A stretch of 64,000 bases of DNA from Streptomyces canus (GCF_041435015.1 NZ_CP107989.1:7192001-7256000), one strand, 5' to 3'; positions 9,611 through 20,069 are shown, counted from the stretch's first letter. The notes: a model not told the origin generated them from the letters alone. Numbers and translations are program-made.

Positions 9611-10530
9611 CAGAAGTACCCCTCGCGCTTGCGGTCTTCCATCGCGGCCTCGGAGAGTTTGTCGTCGGCGCGGGTTGCGCCGCGTTCGGTGAGCCGGGAG
9701 GCGGCGATCTCGGCGATCACGGCGTCCAGGGTGGTGGCGGTGGAGTCGACGGCGCCGGTGCAGGACATGTCGCCCACGGTGCGGTAGCGGACCTGGCGCA
9801 TCTCGACCGTCTCGTCGTCCTTGGGTCCGCCCCAGTCGCCGGCGGTCAGCCACATCCCGGACCGCTTGAACACCGGCCGCTGGTGGGCGAAGTAGATCTG
9901 CGGGAGTGGGATGTGTTCGCGGGCGATGTACTGCCACACGTCCAGCTCGGTCCAGTTGGACAGCGGGAAGACGCGGACGTGCTCGCCGGGAGCGTGACGG
10001 CCGTTGTAGAGCTGCCACAGCTCGGGGCGCTGGCGGCGCGGATCCCACTGGGAGAACTCATCACGCAGTGAGAAGACGCGTTCCTTGGCGCGGGCCTTCT
10101 CCTCGTCGCGGCGCCCGCCACCGAAGACAGCGTCGAACTTCTCTGAAGCGATCTTCTCGGTCAGGGGCAGGGTCTGCAGGGGGTTGCGGGTGCCGTCCGG
10201 GCGCTCGCGCAGCTTTCCGCTGTCGATGTAGTCCTGTACGGAGGCCACATGGAGGCGCAGCCCATGTGCGGCCACAATACGGTCGCGGTAGGCGATGACC
10301 TCGGGGAAATTGTGTCCGGTGTCCACATGTAGCAGCGTGAACGGCACCGGCGCCGGCGCGAACGCCTTCAGCGCCAGGCGCAGCATGACGATGGAGTCCT
10401 TGCCCCCGGAGAAGAGGATCACCGGCTTCTCGAACTCGCCCGCCACCTCACGGAAGATGTGCACCGCCTCGGACTCCAGCACGTCCAGATGCGTGAGCGC
10501 CGCCACCGGGACCGGCAGAGTCGTCGTCAT
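9610..10530 (-). CDS. cysD: Sulfate adenylyltransferase subunit 2
   Basis: A 306-residue ATP sulfurylase small subunit of the PP-loop family: SGGKDSIVMLRLA near residue 44 is the pyrophosphate loop. GGGRRDEEKARAKERVFS and the C-terminal end SEAAMEDRKREGYF are diagnostic for CysD. The start is ATG at 10530 within an ATGA overlap with cysC and behind GAGGGG; an upstream GTG at 10539 is possible. Makes APS with CysN. Lies in the order cysC-cysD-cysN without cysH or sulfite reductase, pointing to sulfonation rather than cysteine synthesis. Confidence 0.95.
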   Translation of the reverse strand: MTTTLPVPVAALTHLDVLESEAVHIFREVAGEFEKPVILFSGGKDSIVMLRLALKAFAPAPVPFTLLHVDTGHNFPEVIAYRDRIVAAHGLRLHVASVQDYIDSGKLRERPDGTRNPLQTLPLTEKIASEKFDAVFGGGRRDEEKARAKERVFSLRDEFSQWDPRRQRPELWQLYNGRHAPGEHVRVFPLSNWTELDVWQYIAREHIPLPQIYFAHQRPVFKRSGMWLTAGDWGGPKDDETVEMRQVRYRTVGDMSCTGAVDSTATTLDAVIAEIAASRLTERGATRADDKLSEAAMEDRKREGYF

Positions 10531-11138
10531 ACCGACCACCCCTCACTGTCCGCGTCCCAGCCCAACAGCCCCCGCGCCACAAGCAGTCGGTGTACGGCCG
10601 CCGCGCTCTCCTGGACCGTGCGACCCTGCGTCTCCAGCCGCAGATCCGGCTTGTCCGGTGCCTCGTACGGGTCGTCGACGCCGGTCAACCCCGATATCTC
10701 GCCGACCGCCTGCTTGGCGTACAGCCCCTTCACATCGCGTACGGAGCAGACCTCCACCGGCGTGGCGACATGCACCTCCACATAAGGGACGGCGCCCAGC
10801 TCGTGCCGCAGCCGCACCAGATCGCGGCTGTCCGCGTATGGAGCGATCACCGGGACCAGCGTGATGACGCCGTTGCGGGCCAGGACCTCCGCCACCATGC
10901 CGATCCGCTGCACATTGGTGTGCCGGTCCTCCCGGCTGAAACCGAGGCCGGCCGAGAGGAATCGGCGGATCTCGTCGCCGTCGAGCACCTCCACCCGATG
11001 GCCGTCAGCCCGCAGCCGGCCCGCCAGCTCAAGCGCGATGGTGGTCTTGCCGGAGCTGGGCAGCCCCGTCAGCCAGACGGTGGCGCCCGCGGCCGCCGGC
11101 GGTCTGTCCCACCCGGCGGCGAACGCATTGCTCTTCAC
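10527..11138 (-). CDS. cysC: Adenylylsulfate (APS) kinase
   Basis: A 203-residue kinase that phosphorylates APS at 3'-OH to make PAPS, the universal sulfonate donor. The P-loop GLPSSGKTTIALELA lies near residue 24. DGDEIRRFLSAGLGFSREDR and NVQRIGMVAEVLARNGV are the characteristic family blocks. The chosen start is GTG at 11138, next to a GGGGGG stretch, 29 bp after the sulfotransferase stop; longer in-frame starts lie inside that gene. It completes the PAPS-forming trio CysCDN and sits next to a sulfotransferase, its presumed consumer. Confidence 0.94.
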   Translation of the reverse strand: MKSNAFAAGWDRPPAAAGATVWLTGLPSSGKTTIALELAGRLRADGHRVEVLDGDEIRRFLSAGLGFSREDRHTNVQRIGMVAEVLARNGVITLVPVIAPYADSRDLVRLRHELGAVPYVEVHVATPVEVCSVRDVKGLYAKQAVGEISGLTGVDDPYEAPDKPDLRLETQGRTVQESAAAVHRLLVARGLLGWDADSEGWSV

Positions 11139-11167
11139 GCAGCCCCCCCACTCGGACAAGGCGCCGG

Positions 11168-12193
11168 TCAACCGGCCAGCCGGGACATGGCGTCCTGGCA
11201 GGCGGCCTCGAGTCGTTGACGCTGCTCGTCCGGGAGCGAACGCCACCCCGAGGGCCGGTCGGAGACCAGCCCGGCGGCCTTCCGCAGCCAGGACTCGGAG
11301 GCGTCCACCGGGCCGATGAAAGCGGCCAATTCGGTGAGGGTGCCCGCGGTGTCCTCGACCAGCCGGTCATAGCTGAACTGCAGCAGCCGCCCGGGCTCCA
11401 CCTCGCGCAGTCCTTCGAGCCCGGTGGTGATCTGGTCCGACCAGGCGTGCCCGAAGTCCTCCACCGGCAGCTCGACCGACTCGAAGGCGGACAGCTCGAA
11501 GGTGTCCGGCATCAGCGGCACCAGGTCCGCGGGGATCGACACCCCCGGCGGTACGTCCTCGACGTACGGGTTGACGCCCAGCTCCTGCTGGAGCCGCATC
11601 GACACCGCGCCGAGCCGGAACGCGCCGCTGCGGCTCATCGAGTACGCGCACTCGCGGCCGTCGCGGTAGAGATGCACGAACCGCGCGTCGGGGAACAGCC
11701 TGACGAGCTCCGGCACATGGCGCAGGGAGAATCCGGACCGCTCCGCCCACACCTTCGCGCCGAAGCGGTCCCGCAGCCAGCCGAAGAGCCGCCGGTGCTG
11801 CTCGGCGACCTCGGCCGTACCGAGGCTCCGTACGAACTCCTCGACCTCCGCATACAGGGCCTCGGGCCGGTCGGTGAGATGCGGCAGCGAGGTCACCAGG
11901 ATCGGCGGAATGCCGGTCGAGGCATTGAACGGGCGGCTGGGCGAGGCCTCGTACAGGAACTCCTCGACCGGCGCGCCCACTCGATATGCGGAGGTGACGA
12001 ACGGGTGCGGAGTGCTGAGCAGACTCCAGTACTCGGCGGCCGTCAGCTCACCGGCGGGGAAGGGACCGGTGAGGAGCAGCCCGAAGAACTCCGACAGGCT
12101 GAGTACCTCCGGGTTGAGCCGGAGCATCTCGGACAGCAGGGTCGATCCGCAGCGTCCGGTCGACACCACGAAGACGGGGGGCAACTGGCTCAC
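11168..12193 (-). CDS. PAPS-dependent sulfotransferase
   Basis: A 341-residue member of the sulfotransferase P-loop family. STGRCGSTLLSEML (residues 11-24) is the 5'-phosphosulfate-binding loop, and RFVHLYRDGRECAYSMSRS (about 169-188) is the 3'-phosphate-binding segment with its conserved Arg and Ser. It overlaps the UbiA gene's stop by ATGA and precedes cysC, cysD and cysN. The simplest reading is that it transfers sulfonate from PAPS to a hydroxyl of the cluster's terpenoid or meroterpenoid. Acceptor unknown; small-molecule rather than protein sulfonation is inferred only from context. Confidence 0.9.
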   Translation of the reverse strand: MSQLPPVFVVSTGRCGSTLLSEMLRLNPEVLSLSEFFGLLLTGPFPAGELTAAEYWSLLSTPHPFVTSAYRVGAPVEEFLYEASPSRPFNASTGIPPILVTSLPHLTDRPEALYAEVEEFVRSLGTAEVAEQHRRLFGWLRDRFGAKVWAERSGFSLRHVPELVRLFPDARFVHLYRDGRECAYSMSRSGAFRLGAVSMRLQQELGVNPYVEDVPPGVSIPADLVPLMPDTFELSAFESVELPVEDFGHAWSDQITTGLEGLREVEPGRLLQFSYDRLVEDTAGTLTELAAFIGPVDASESWLRKAAGLVSDRPSGWRSLPDEQRQRLEAACQDAMSRLAG

Positions 12194-13206
12194 GAGTACT
12201 CCCTGAGATTCATCGGTACGACGCTGGGACCGGCGTCGGCGGCTTGTCCGTGGAGGCCGAACTCATGGCGGGAACGCAAGGTCCGCTGGGCGGTCCAGGT
12301 GACCAGCAGGGCAGGCAGCACGGTGGCCGCGGCCGGCGGAACACCGGCACCCCAGGCGATCAGGGCGCCCGCCAGCACCACCCGTTCCAGGCAGATCACC
12401 TCGTGCATGCGCAGGGCGTACCGGCGGGAGGGAACCCCGGCCCGGAGCAGCAGCACCACCACCGTCCAGAAGGCGCCGACCGCCGCGATCAGCAGCATTA
12501 CCCAGCCGACGTTCACCGGCCGGTGCAGGAACAGCGGGGCGGTCGCGGCCAGTACGGTCCACACCGCCGCCAGTCCGGTGATCACCCGCACCGTGGTACG
12601 GACACCCTTGCGCACCGGCAGCGTCAGATAGCCGCCCTCTTTGTCGCCGTCCATGTCCCGCAGGGTGCCGACCAGGTTGGAGGCGCTGTCGTGGAAGCAG
12701 AACACGGCGGACACAGCGATCAGCTCAGGACCGATGTGTCCCCCTGCAAGCAGGACCCCGAACAGGAAGGCGAAGGAGGTGAGCGAGCCGCGCACCAGAT
12801 TGCCGCTGAGGCCGCGGGCCTTGAAGAACGCGTTGTACGACACCCCCACCACGGTCGCCAGGCCCACCAGGGCCACCGCATGCCAGTTGAGCAGCAGCGT
12901 CCACGCGGCGCCTGCGGCGATCAGGCCGATCATCGCGGCGAGTGCGGTGGAGGCGCGCAGCCGGCCCGAGGGGATCGGCCGCTGCGGCTTGGCGATCGCG
13001 TCCAGCTCACGGTCGAAGTAGTCGCCGCCGTACAGGCCGGCCAGCCAGCCGAGGGTCGGGATCGCCCAGGCCGCGAAGAGCCGGGAGCCACTGGTGGAGT
13101 CGGCGGCCAGGGCGGCACCGGCCAGGCCGACCAGGCCGACATAGCAGCTGGTGTACGGCCGCCAGGTTTCCACATGAGCGGAAAGGCTACGCATCAAACC
13201 GGTCAT
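12190..13206 (-). CDS. UbiA-family membrane prenyltransferase (or UbiA-type terpene cyclase)
   Basis: A 338-residue polytopic membrane protein with about eight hydrophobic segments. The first Asp-rich motif, GDYFDRELDAIAKPQRP (61-77), and the second, TLRDMDGDKEGG (181-192), are the Mg-diphosphate sites of the UbiA superfamily, closest in style to geranylgeranylglyceryl-phosphate synthases. First gene of the leftward operon; its start at 13206 faces the polyprenyl synthase gene across 292 bp. It probably moves the polyprenyl chain onto an acceptor or handles the diphosphate. Homologous UbiA-like cyclases also exist. From memory, phenalinolactone-type clusters also pair a UbiA protein with a GGPP synthase and an FAD epoxidase. 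Confidence 0.88.
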   Translation of the reverse strand: MTGLMRSLSAHVETWRPYTSCYVGLVGLAGAALAADSTSGSRLFAAWAIPTLGWLAGLYGGDYFDRELDAIAKPQRPIPSGRLRASTALAAMIGLIAAGAAWTLLLNWHAVALVGLATVVGVSYNAFFKARGLSGNLVRGSLTSFAFLFGVLLAGGHIGPELIAVSAVFCFHDSASNLVGTLRDMDGDKEGGYLTLPVRKGVRTTVRVITGLAAVWTVLAATAPLFLHRPVNVGWVMLLIAAVGAFWTVVVLLLRAGVPSRRYALRMHEVICLERVVLAGALIAWGAGVPPAAATVLPALLVTWTAQRTLRSRHEFGLHGQAADAGPSVVPMNLREYS

Positions 13207-13498
13207 GAACCTCGGGTCCTTTGGAATTCCGGAATATCCGCTTGGATGTCACGCTGACCGCCATCCTGGAGTTTCCGGTGGGATCCGGAAAGGCTTATGG
13301 GGGAGTGGATTCGGGTAGTCCGAGCGGGTGCGCCGAACGGGGAGTGCCCGATCGGTGCACGCTCTGAAGAGGGAAGATGACAGACCGTCGGGCTGCCCGA
13401 TCGGCTACCCCAAACGGAATTGACACCCACTCAAGCCCTCCCCCAGCATTTCTGGCGTGATGTCTAGCCGGTTTCCGTGCCGATCTGGATGGTGAGCC
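13207..13498. promoter_or_regulatory. Divergent promoter region of the two main terpenoid operons
   Basis: A 292-bp region between the UbiA gene (leftward) and the polyprenyl synthase (rightward). It contains two copies of TGCCCGATCGG (13345-13355 and 13394-13404); the second continues as CTACCCCA, exactly as a third copy at 26683-26701. A TTGACA -35-like hexamer lies at 13420-13425, facing the rightward operon, but no clear -10 follows. The region therefore probably controls both core operons together. Confidence 0.55.
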
Positions 13499-14545
13499 AT
13501 GAGCGCAGGAATTCAGACCGATGTAATAGATTTCCCCGCGGATTCCGCCTTCTCCGCGGAGCGGGCCGACGAGGAACCCGTTATGCGGGAGCTGTACGAC
13601 CGGCTCAGCACCCGGTGGGACGCCGAGGACAGCCTGCTCGGCGACATGTGCCGGCACGCCCAGGTCCCCATGGGCAAGCTGTTCCGCCCCGTACTGCTCC
13701 TGGAGTCGGCGCTGGCCGTCGGAGGTGACATCGCCCATGTGCTGCCCGCGGCGGTCGGCACCGAGAGCGGCCATGTCGCCAGCCTTGTCCACGACGACAT
13801 CATCGACAACGATCTGATGCGCCGCGGCAGACCGGCCGTGCACGCCAAGTTCGGCGCGGACAACGCCATCGTGGCCGGCGACGCCATGCTGTTCGACCTG
13901 TTCCGCTGCCTCGCCGAGTGCCGGCAGGCGGGCGCGCAGGACAGCCGGATCGTCAGCGCCCTCGAGGTGGTCGCCAAGGCAGGCCTCGAACTGTGTCGCG
14001 GCCAGAGCCTGGAGTACGAGATCACTCAGGGCTCGAGCCGCGATGTGGACCGCTACATCCTGATGATCAAGCTGAAGACCGGGGCGCTGTTCCGCGGCGC
14101 CTGCCAGGCCGGCGCGCTGCTCGGCGGCGGTGGCCGACAGGAGATCGAGGCGCTCGGGACGTACGGCGACGAGCTCGGCATCGCCTTCCAGATGTGCGAC
14201 GACCTCTTCGCGTACACCGGTGACGACGACACGGCGATCGGCAAGTCGCTGCTCAGCGACATCCGCAACAAGCGGATGACGCTGCCGGTGCTGCTCGCCT
14301 ACCAGCAGGCCGACCGGGACGGCGAGAGGTTGCTCGACGCGGCCTTCGACCCCGAGCTCGACCCGGCCGAGGCCCTCGCCATGGTGGGCACGGTCATCCG
14401 CCGGACCGAAGCGGTGGAGGCCTCCCGGGCCATGGCCCTGCGCCACGCGAGCGCCGCCGAGCGGGCCCTGGACGCACTGGTTCCGACGCCCAGCAGACAC
14501 CGGATGGCGCACCACGCCCGGATGGCGGTGAGCCGCCTCAGCTAG
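13499..14545 (+). CDS. Polyprenyl diphosphate synthase (GGPP synthase-like; product may be longer than C20)
   Basis: Trans-isoprenyl diphosphate synthase, 348 residues, which condenses IPP units onto allylic diphosphates. The first Asp-rich motif is HDDIID (D99, D100, D103). The second is DDLFA (D234, D235), where the usual third Asp is Ala238; the following GDDD may compensate. Ala94, five residues before the first motif, is small, and there is no two-residue insertion in the motif. In characterised enzymes a bulky residue there stops at C15-C20, so a C25 or longer product is possible. The start is ATG at 13499 after GGTGAG. First gene of the rightward operon and source of the terpene chain. 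Confidence 0.92.
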   Translation: MSAGIQTDVIDFPADSAFSAERADEEPVMRELYDRLSTRWDAEDSLLGDMCRHAQVPMGKLFRPVLLLESALAVGGDIAHVLPAAVGTESGHVASLVHDDIIDNDLMRRGRPAVHAKFGADNAIVAGDAMLFDLFRCLAECRQAGAQDSRIVSALEVVAKAGLELCRGQSLEYEITQGSSRDVDRYILMIKLKTGALFRGACQAGALLGGGGRQEIEALGTYGDELGIAFQMCDDLFAYTGDDDTAIGKSLLSDIRNKRMTLPVLLAYQQADRDGERLLDAAFDPELDPAEALAMVGTVIRRTEAVEASRAMALRHASAAERALDALVPTPSRHRMAHHARMAVSRLS

Positions 14546-14629
14546 CCCTCACTGCCCGGCCCGTCAGCAGCCATTGGTCAGCCGTCCGTCACCAGCCGCA
14601 AGCGTCAGTCAGAGAGGGGAGTACGTCCG

Positions 14630-15949
14630 GTGGCACAGCACTCCGAACCTGCCGAGGACACCGCCTACGATGTGGTGATCTGCGGTGCCGGCGTGGGCGG
14701 TCTGACCCTGGCCGCGGTGCTCGGCCGACAGGGGCGCCGAGTCCTGCTGGTCGAGAAGCAGCGCCGGTTCCGCATGATGCACAAGGGCGAGCTCATCCAG
14801 CCCAGCTCCCTCACCGTCCTCGACGAACTGGGGCTGCTGCCGCATCTGTACGCGGCCGGCGCGCTCAAGGTCAACGCCCTGGCCTGCCGCACCGCGGACG
14901 GCGCCGACCTGGTCACCCTCGACTACGGCCTGATCACCGGTGCGTACCGGCACGGCCTGGTGCAGAGCTACAAGGACATGCTCGACACCCTCGCGGACCG
15001 GCTCGGCCCGACCGTCACCTTCTGGCGGGGCACCCGCGTCGAGGATCTGATCCGGGACGACACCGGACGGATCACCGGGGTGTCGCTGAACCGCGAGGGC
15101 ACCCCCTGCCGGGTGGCGGCCGCGCTGACCGTCGCCTGCGACGGCCATGCCTCCAGGCTCCGGGACGCGGCCGGCATCCAGGTGGCCATGCACCGCTACG
15201 ACCATCAACTGGTCGGTTTCGAGATAGAGAAGACCCCGCCGCTCGGCCCCGACATGAACGCCCACCTCACCCGCCACGGACTACGGGCGCTCTTCGAACT
15301 CCCCGGCCACCGGGCCCGGTTGTACGTGCAGATCCCGGTCGGCTCCTTCCGCGAGGTGGGCCGTGCGGGAGTGGCCGGGTGGACCGAAGGCATCCTCCGT
15401 ACGATGCCGGCCTTCGACGCGATCGCCGAACCGCTGAAGGACTGCCTGGACACCGTCCAGGTGCTGTCCGCCTGGCGGTTCGTCGCCCCCTTTTGGTCAC
15501 GGCCGGGCTTCGCACTGCTCGGGGACGCGGCGCACTGCGTCCACCCCATGGTCGGGCAGGGCATGAACTCCGCGATCGGAGACGCCTGGTCGCTGGGGAG
15601 CGAGCTGGCCGAGGAGCCGGCCGGGGGGCGCCCCCTCGGGCCCGCCGAGGTCGATGACGCTCTGCGGCGCTACGAGGCCGTGCGGCGCCCCCGGCTCGAG
15701 TTCGTCTCCCGGCTCAGCCACAACCTGGCCACCCTGCTCACCACCACCTCGCGGACGGGGCGCCTGTTGCGGCCCTCGCTGCTGCGCCGCAACCAGTCCA
15801 ATGTCCGGCTGCGTCGGCACATCACCCAGAACGTCGCGGGACTGACGGCGCAGCCGTTCCGCGCCCGGGACTGGATCAGTGCGTCCGGTCTGCTGCCCCG
15901 TCCCTCCGGTAGGCCGCTTCCTGCTCGAGCCGAGGAGATCCACCCATGA
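14630..15949 (+). CDS. FAD-dependent monooxygenase, candidate polyprenyl epoxidase
   Basis: A 439-residue flavoprotein of the PHBH/squalene-epoxidase-like group. The FAD fingerprint [15 protein letters not shown] is near residue 19, and [16 protein letters not shown] (about 301-316) is the second FAD/ribityl motif. The GTG start at 14630 follows AGAGAGGGGA; the gene overlaps dxs by ATGA. Its place between the polyprenyl synthase and dxs fits a terminal-olefin epoxidase that arms the chain for cyclisation, as in phenalinolactone-type and indole-terpenoid pathways (recalled, not searched). Aromatic hydroxylation is the alternative. No transmembrane anchor is evident. Confidence 0.85.
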   Translation: MAQHSEPAEDTAYDVVICGAGVGGLTLAAVLGRQGRRVLLVEKQRRFRMMHKGELIQPSSLTVLDELGLLPHLYAAGALKVNALACRTADGADLVTLDYGLITGAYRHGLVQSYKDMLDTLADRLGPTVTFWRGTRVEDLIRDDTGRITGVSLNREGTPCRVAAALTVACDGHASRLRDAAGIQVAMHRYDHQLVGFEIEKTPPLGPDMNAHLTRHGLRALFELPGHRARLYVQIPVGSFREVGRAGVAGWTEGILRTMPAFDAIAEPLKDCLDTVQVLSAWRFVAPFWSRPGFALLGDAAHCVHPMVGQGMNSAIGDAWSLGSELAEEPAGGRPLGPAEVDDALRRYEAVRRPRLEFVSRLSHNLATLLTTTSRTGRLLRPSLLRRNQSNVRLRRHITQNVAGLTAQPFRARDWISASGLLPRPSGRPLPARAEEIHP

Positions 15950-17820
15950 CCCCACCCACCGCAGTCAGCGCAGTGAACCTCCTGAGAACCGCCTCCGAAT
16001 CCCGCGCCCTGCGCGCCATGACAGCACCGCAACTCGCCGCACTCGCCCAGGAGATGCGGGACCTGATGCTGGACGTGGTGGCGCGCACCGGTGGCCATCT
16101 GGGCTCCAACCTCGGGGTGGTGGAACTCACCATCGCACTGCACCGCGTCTACACCTCACCGTACGACCGGCTGCTGTTCGACACCGGCCACCAGGTCTAC
16201 CCGCACAAACTGCTCACCGGCCGCTGGAACCGATTCGCGGAGCTCCGCAAGAGCGGTGGCCTCTCCGGCTATGCCAGCCAGGCCGAGTCCGAGCACGACG
16301 TGATCGAGAACTCGCACGCCTCCACCGTGCTGTCGTACGCCGACGGGCTGGCCAAGGCCTACCGGCTGACCGGGCAGGACGACCGCCAGGTGGTCGCGGT
16401 CATCGGGGACGGCGCGCTCACCGGCGGCATGGCCTGGGAGGCGCTCAACAACATCGCGGCCGCCAAGGACCGCCGGGTGACCGTAGTGCTCAACGACAAC
16501 GGCCGCTCCTACTCCCCGACCATCGGCGGCATCGCCGAGCACCTGGCGGCCAGCCGCGAGGGCACCGGCGAGCAGCCGCCCGGGGAGCTCTTCCGCTCGC
16601 TCGGCCTCGGCTATCTCGGACCGGTCGACGGACACGACATCACCGCGCTCGAAGCCGCCCTCACCGAGGCCAGGACGCTCGGCCCCACCGTGGTGCACGT
16701 GGTGACCCGCAAGGGCTTCGGCTATCCGCCGGCCGAGGCGGACGACGACGAGAAGTTCCACGCCCCGGGCCTCTTCGACCCGGCCACCGGCCGCAAGCGG
16801 CCTTCCACCGGTACCTCCTGGACCGGGGTGTTCGGCAAGGAGATGGTGCGCATCGGCGCCGAGCGGCCAGACGTGGTGGCCCTGACCGCGGCCATGATGG
16901 GCCCCACCGGCCTCGCCGGATTCTGCGACGCGTACCCCGAGCGCACCTTCGACGTCGGCATCGCAGAGCAGCACGCGATGGGCTCGGCCGCGGGACTCGC
17001 GCTCGGCGGGCTGCGACCGGTCCTCGCGGTGTACGCAACCTTCCTCAACCGGGCCTTCGACCAACTGCTGATGGACGCCGCGCTGCATCGGCTCGGCCTC
17101 ACCGTCGTACTCGACCGGGCCGGTGTCACCGGCGACGACGGGCCGAGCCACAACGGCATGTGGGACCTGTCGATCCTGCAGGTGGTGCCGGGTTTGCGGA
17201 TCGCCGCACCGCGCGACGCGGCCCGGCTGCGCTCGCTGCTCAGGGCCGGTATCGACATCCCGGACGGTCCGACCGTGGTGCGCTTTCCCAAGGGCGCGGT
17301 GCCCGAGGACCTCCCGGCGATCGGCCGGATCGGTGAGCTGGACGTACTCAGCGCCACCGGCGCGCAGGACGTCCTCGTCGTCGCCGTGGGCCCGCTGGCC
17401 CGGGCCGGCATCGAGACCGCCGCGCTGCTCAGGGCGCAGGGCTTGGGCGCCACCGTGGTGGATCCGCGCTGGGTCAAGCCACTGGACCCGGCACTGGCGG
17501 CGGTCGCACGGCGGCACCGGCTGGTGGTGGTCGCCGAGGACAGCTGCCGCAGTGGCGGCGTCGGAGACGCGGTGGCCCGCCTGCTGCGGGACGCCGATGT
17601 GGACACTCCGGTCCGCACCTTCGGGATCCCCGCCGCCTTCCTGGAGCACGCGGGCCGCGCCCAGATCCTCGATGAGATCGGGCTGACTTCACGTCATATG
17701 GCCCGCTGTGCCACGGAGTTCCTGGCCAGGCGCAGCCCGATGCGCTGGCCGCTGCCCGTCTCGCTGGGTGGCCCGCTTCCGTTGAGCTCCACGACGGCCA
17801 CCAGGGAGACCGCCTCATGA
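15946..17820 (+). CDS. dxs: 1-Deoxy-D-xylulose-5-phosphate synthase
   Basis: ThDP enzyme of 624 residues that makes DXP from pyruvate and glyceraldehyde 3-phosphate, the entry and control step of the MEP pathway. The ThDP motif is [16 protein letters not shown] (about 149-164). [12 protein letters not shown], the catalytic DVGIAEQHA block and [14 protein letters not shown] are all intact. It starts in an ATGA overlap with the epoxidase gene and ends in one with ispG. Streptomyces carry a housekeeping dxs elsewhere, so this is probably a cluster-dedicated copy that raises precursor flux (inference). Confidence 0.96.
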   Translation: MTPPTAVSAVNLLRTASESRALRAMTAPQLAALAQEMRDLMLDVVARTGGHLGSNLGVVELTIALHRVYTSPYDRLLFDTGHQVYPHKLLTGRWNRFAELRKSGGLSGYASQAESEHDVIENSHASTVLSYADGLAKAYRLTGQDDRQVVAVIGDGALTGGMAWEALNNIAAAKDRRVTVVLNDNGRSYSPTIGGIAEHLAASREGTGEQPPGELFRSLGLGYLGPVDGHDITALEAALTEARTLGPTVVHVVTRKGFGYPPAEADDDEKFHAPGLFDPATGRKRPSTGTSWTGVFGKEMVRIGAERPDVVALTAAMMGPTGLAGFCDAYPERTFDVGIAEQHAMGSAAGLALGGLRPVLAVYATFLNRAFDQLLMDAALHRLGLTVVLDRAGVTGDDGPSHNGMWDLSILQVVPGLRIAAPRDAARLRSLLRAGIDIPDGPTVVRFPKGAVPEDLPAIGRIGELDVLSATGAQDVLVVAVGPLARAGIETAALLRAQGLGATVVDPRWVKPLDPALAAVARRHRLVVVAEDSCRSGGVGDAVARLLRDADVDTPVRTFGIPAAFLEHAGRAQILDEIGLTSRHMARCATEFLARRSPMRWPLPVSLGGPLPLSSTTATRETAS

Positions 17821-18953
17821 CCGACCTCGCCATGCCCGCCTTCCCGCCGCCCGCACTGGCGGCCCGTCGGTCCACCCGCCAGTTGAAGGTGGGGCCCGTC
17901 GGGGTGGGGAGCGCCCATCCGATCTCCGTGCAGTCCATGACCACCACACTCACCGCCGACGTCAACGCGACTTTGCAGCAGATCGCCCAACTCACTGCGG
18001 CGGGCTGCGACATCGTGCGCGTGGCCTGCCCGAGCGCGGACGACGCGGAGGCGTTGCCCGCCATCGCCGGAAAGTCGCAGATCCCGGTGATCGCCGACAT
18101 CCACTTCCAGCCGAAGTACGTCTTCGCGGCGATCGACGCGGGCTGCGCAGCGGTCCGTGTGAACCCGGGCAACATCCGCAAGTTCGACGACCAGGTCAAG
18201 GAGATCGCCAAGGCGGCCCGCGACCGGGGTACCCCGATCCGGATCGGGGTCAACGCCGGCTCCCTGGATGCGAGGCTGCTCAAGAAGTACGGCAAGGCCA
18301 CCCCGGAGGCGCTGGCCGAATCCGCGCTGTGGGAGGCCGGGCTCTTCGCCGAGCACGGCTTCCACGATCTGAAGATCTCCGTCAAGCACAACGACCCGGT
18401 CGTGATGATCAGGGCGTACGAGATCCTCGCCGAGCAGTGCGACTACCCGCTGCACCTCGGGGTCACCGAGGCCGGACCCGCCTTCCAGGGCACGATCAAG
18501 TCCGCCGTCGCGTTCGGCGCACTGCTGCGCCAGGGGATCGGCGACACCATCCGGGTCTCGCTCTCCGCCCCTCCGGTGGAGGAGGTCAAGGTCGGGGTGC
18601 AGATCCTGCAGTCGCTCGGGCTGCGGCCGCGCAAGCTGGAGATCGTCTCCTGTCCGTCCTGCGGCCGCGCCCAGGTCGACGTCTACAAGCTGGCGGAGCA
18701 GGTCACCGCGGCGCTCGAAGGCATGGAGATCCCGCTGCGGGTCGCGGTCATGGGCTGCGTGGTGAACGGGCCGGGCGAGGCGCGGGAGGCGGACCTCGGG
18801 GTGGCCTCCGGCAATGGCAAGGGCCAGATCTTCGTCCGCGGCGAGGTCGTCAAGACGGTGCCGGAGCGGCTGATCGTGGAGACCCTCATTGAGGAGGCAC
18901 TGCGACTGGCCGAGGAGTCAGGCGCCGCCGCGGGCACGGAGGAGCAGTCGTGA
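17817..18953 (+). CDS. ispG: 4-Hydroxy-3-methylbut-2-enyl-diphosphate synthase (HMBPP synthase)
   Basis: Iron-sulfur enzyme of 378 residues that reductively converts MEcPP to HMBPP. The N-terminal TIM barrel starts with [17 protein letters not shown]. The C-terminal [4Fe-4S] ligands are Cys in SCPSCGR and in [10 protein letters not shown], both intact. It needs two electrons from reduced ferredoxin or flavodoxin, of interest because the opposite operon encodes a ferredoxin-reducing KorAB and FdxA. Translationally coupled to dxs (ATGA) and ispH (GTGA). Confidence 0.96.
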   Translation: MTDLAMPAFPPPALAARRSTRQLKVGPVGVGSAHPISVQSMTTTLTADVNATLQQIAQLTAAGCDIVRVACPSADDAEALPAIAGKSQIPVIADIHFQPKYVFAAIDAGCAAVRVNPGNIRKFDDQVKEIAKAARDRGTPIRIGVNAGSLDARLLKKYGKATPEALAESALWEAGLFAEHGFHDLKISVKHNDPVVMIRAYEILAEQCDYPLHLGVTEAGPAFQGTIKSAVAFGALLRQGIGDTIRVSLSAPPVEEVKVGVQILQSLGLRPRKLEIVSCPSCGRAQVDVYKLAEQVTAALEGMEIPLRVAVMGCVVNGPGEAREADLGVASGNGKGQIFVRGEVVKTVPERLIVETLIEEALRLAEESGAAAGTEEQS

Positions 18954-19945
18954 CCGGCCGGCAGAGCGGACAGCAGCGGGGTCAGCGCAGCGGGCGGCGC
19001 GTCCTGCTGGCGAAGCCGCGCGGCTACTGCGCGGGTGTGGACCGCGCGGTGCGCACGGTCGAGCTGGCCCTGGAGCAGCACGGCGCCCCTGTCTACGTAC
19101 GCAAGCAGATCGTGCACAACATCCATGTGGTCAGGACCCTGGAGCGGCGCGGGGCCGTGTTCGTGGAGGAGACCGGCGAGGTGCCCGAGGGCGCCGTGGT
19201 GGTGTTCTCCGCGCACGGTGTCGCGCCCTCGGTGCACGAGGGCGCCGCGGCCCGCGGGCTGCACGCCATCGACGCGACCTGCCCGCTGGTGACCAAGGTG
19301 CACAACGAGGCCCGGCGGTTCGCCGCTGAGGACTACGACATTCTGCTGATCGGGCACGAGGGGCACGAGGAGGTCATCGGGACCGCGGGCGAGGCACCCG
19401 AGCACATCCAACTCGTCGACGGTCCCGAAGACATCGGACGAATCTCGGTGCGGGACCCGGAGCGGGTCGCCTGGCTGTCCCAGACCACTCTCTCGGTCTC
19501 CGAGACCCAGGAGACGGTGGCGGCGCTGCGCGACAGGTTCCCGGCGCTGGCCGGGCCGCCCTCGGACGACATCTGCTACGCGACCCAGAACCGGCAGACC
19601 TCGGTACGGCAGATCGCCGCCGAGGCGGAACTGGTCATCGTGGTGGGTTCGGCCAACTCCTCCAATTCCAAGCGGCTGGTGGAGGTGGCGCTGGAAGCCG
19701 GCGCCCGGGCGGCCCACCTGGTGGACTACGCGGCAGAGCTGGACCCCGACTGGCTGGAGAACGTGCACACCGTCGGGGTTACCAGTGGTGCCTCGGTGCC
19801 CGAGGTGCTCGTACAGGATCTGCTGGAGACACTGGCCGACCATGGTTTCGACGACCTGCTGGAAATCGAGTCCGTACCGGAGCGGATGCAATTCGCATTG
19901 CCCAGAGAAGTGCGGGCGGAACGGATGAGGATGACACCCGAGTAA
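18950..19945 (+). CDS. ispH: 4-Hydroxy-3-methylbut-2-enyl diphosphate reductase
   Basis: A 331-residue [4Fe-4S] enzyme converting HMBPP to IPP and DMAPP, the last MEP step. The three cluster ligands are in [24 protein letters not shown] and [12 protein letters not shown]. The catalytic Glu-containing QTTLSVSET and the [13 protein letters not shown] diphosphate site are also present. The GTG start at 18950 overlaps the ispG stop (GTGA). Last gene of the rightward operon. Like IspG it depends on low-potential electrons. Probably a second, pathway-dedicated copy. Confidence 0.96.
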   Translation: MTGRQSGQQRGQRSGRRVLLAKPRGYCAGVDRAVRTVELALEQHGAPVYVRKQIVHNIHVVRTLERRGAVFVEETGEVPEGAVVVFSAHGVAPSVHEGAAARGLHAIDATCPLVTKVHNEARRFAAEDYDILLIGHEGHEEVIGTAGEAPEHIQLVDGPEDIGRISVRDPERVAWLSQTTLSVSETQETVAALRDRFPALAGPPSDDICYATQNRQTSVRQIAAEAELVIVVGSANSSNSKRLVEVALEAGARAAHLVDYAAELDPDWLENVHTVGVTSGASVPEVLVQDLLETLADHGFDDLLEIESVPERMQFALPREVRAERMRMTPE

Positions 19946-20069
19946 CCCGAAAGGTAAGTTCGAGCCGATCAATGCGATGGGAGCGGCGCAATGGAATGGG
20001 TTACTCGCGAGTTGTGCAAACCTCCCTGGTGTTGTTCCGGATTTCGGCACATCTGCCGTCCGGTATGAA

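Noticed and set aside
8345..10539. Reading cysC-cysD-cysN as ordinary sulfate assimilation
   Set aside because: No cysH, sulfite reductase or transporter nearby and a sulfotransferase is directly upstream; still possible if no other copy exists in the genome.
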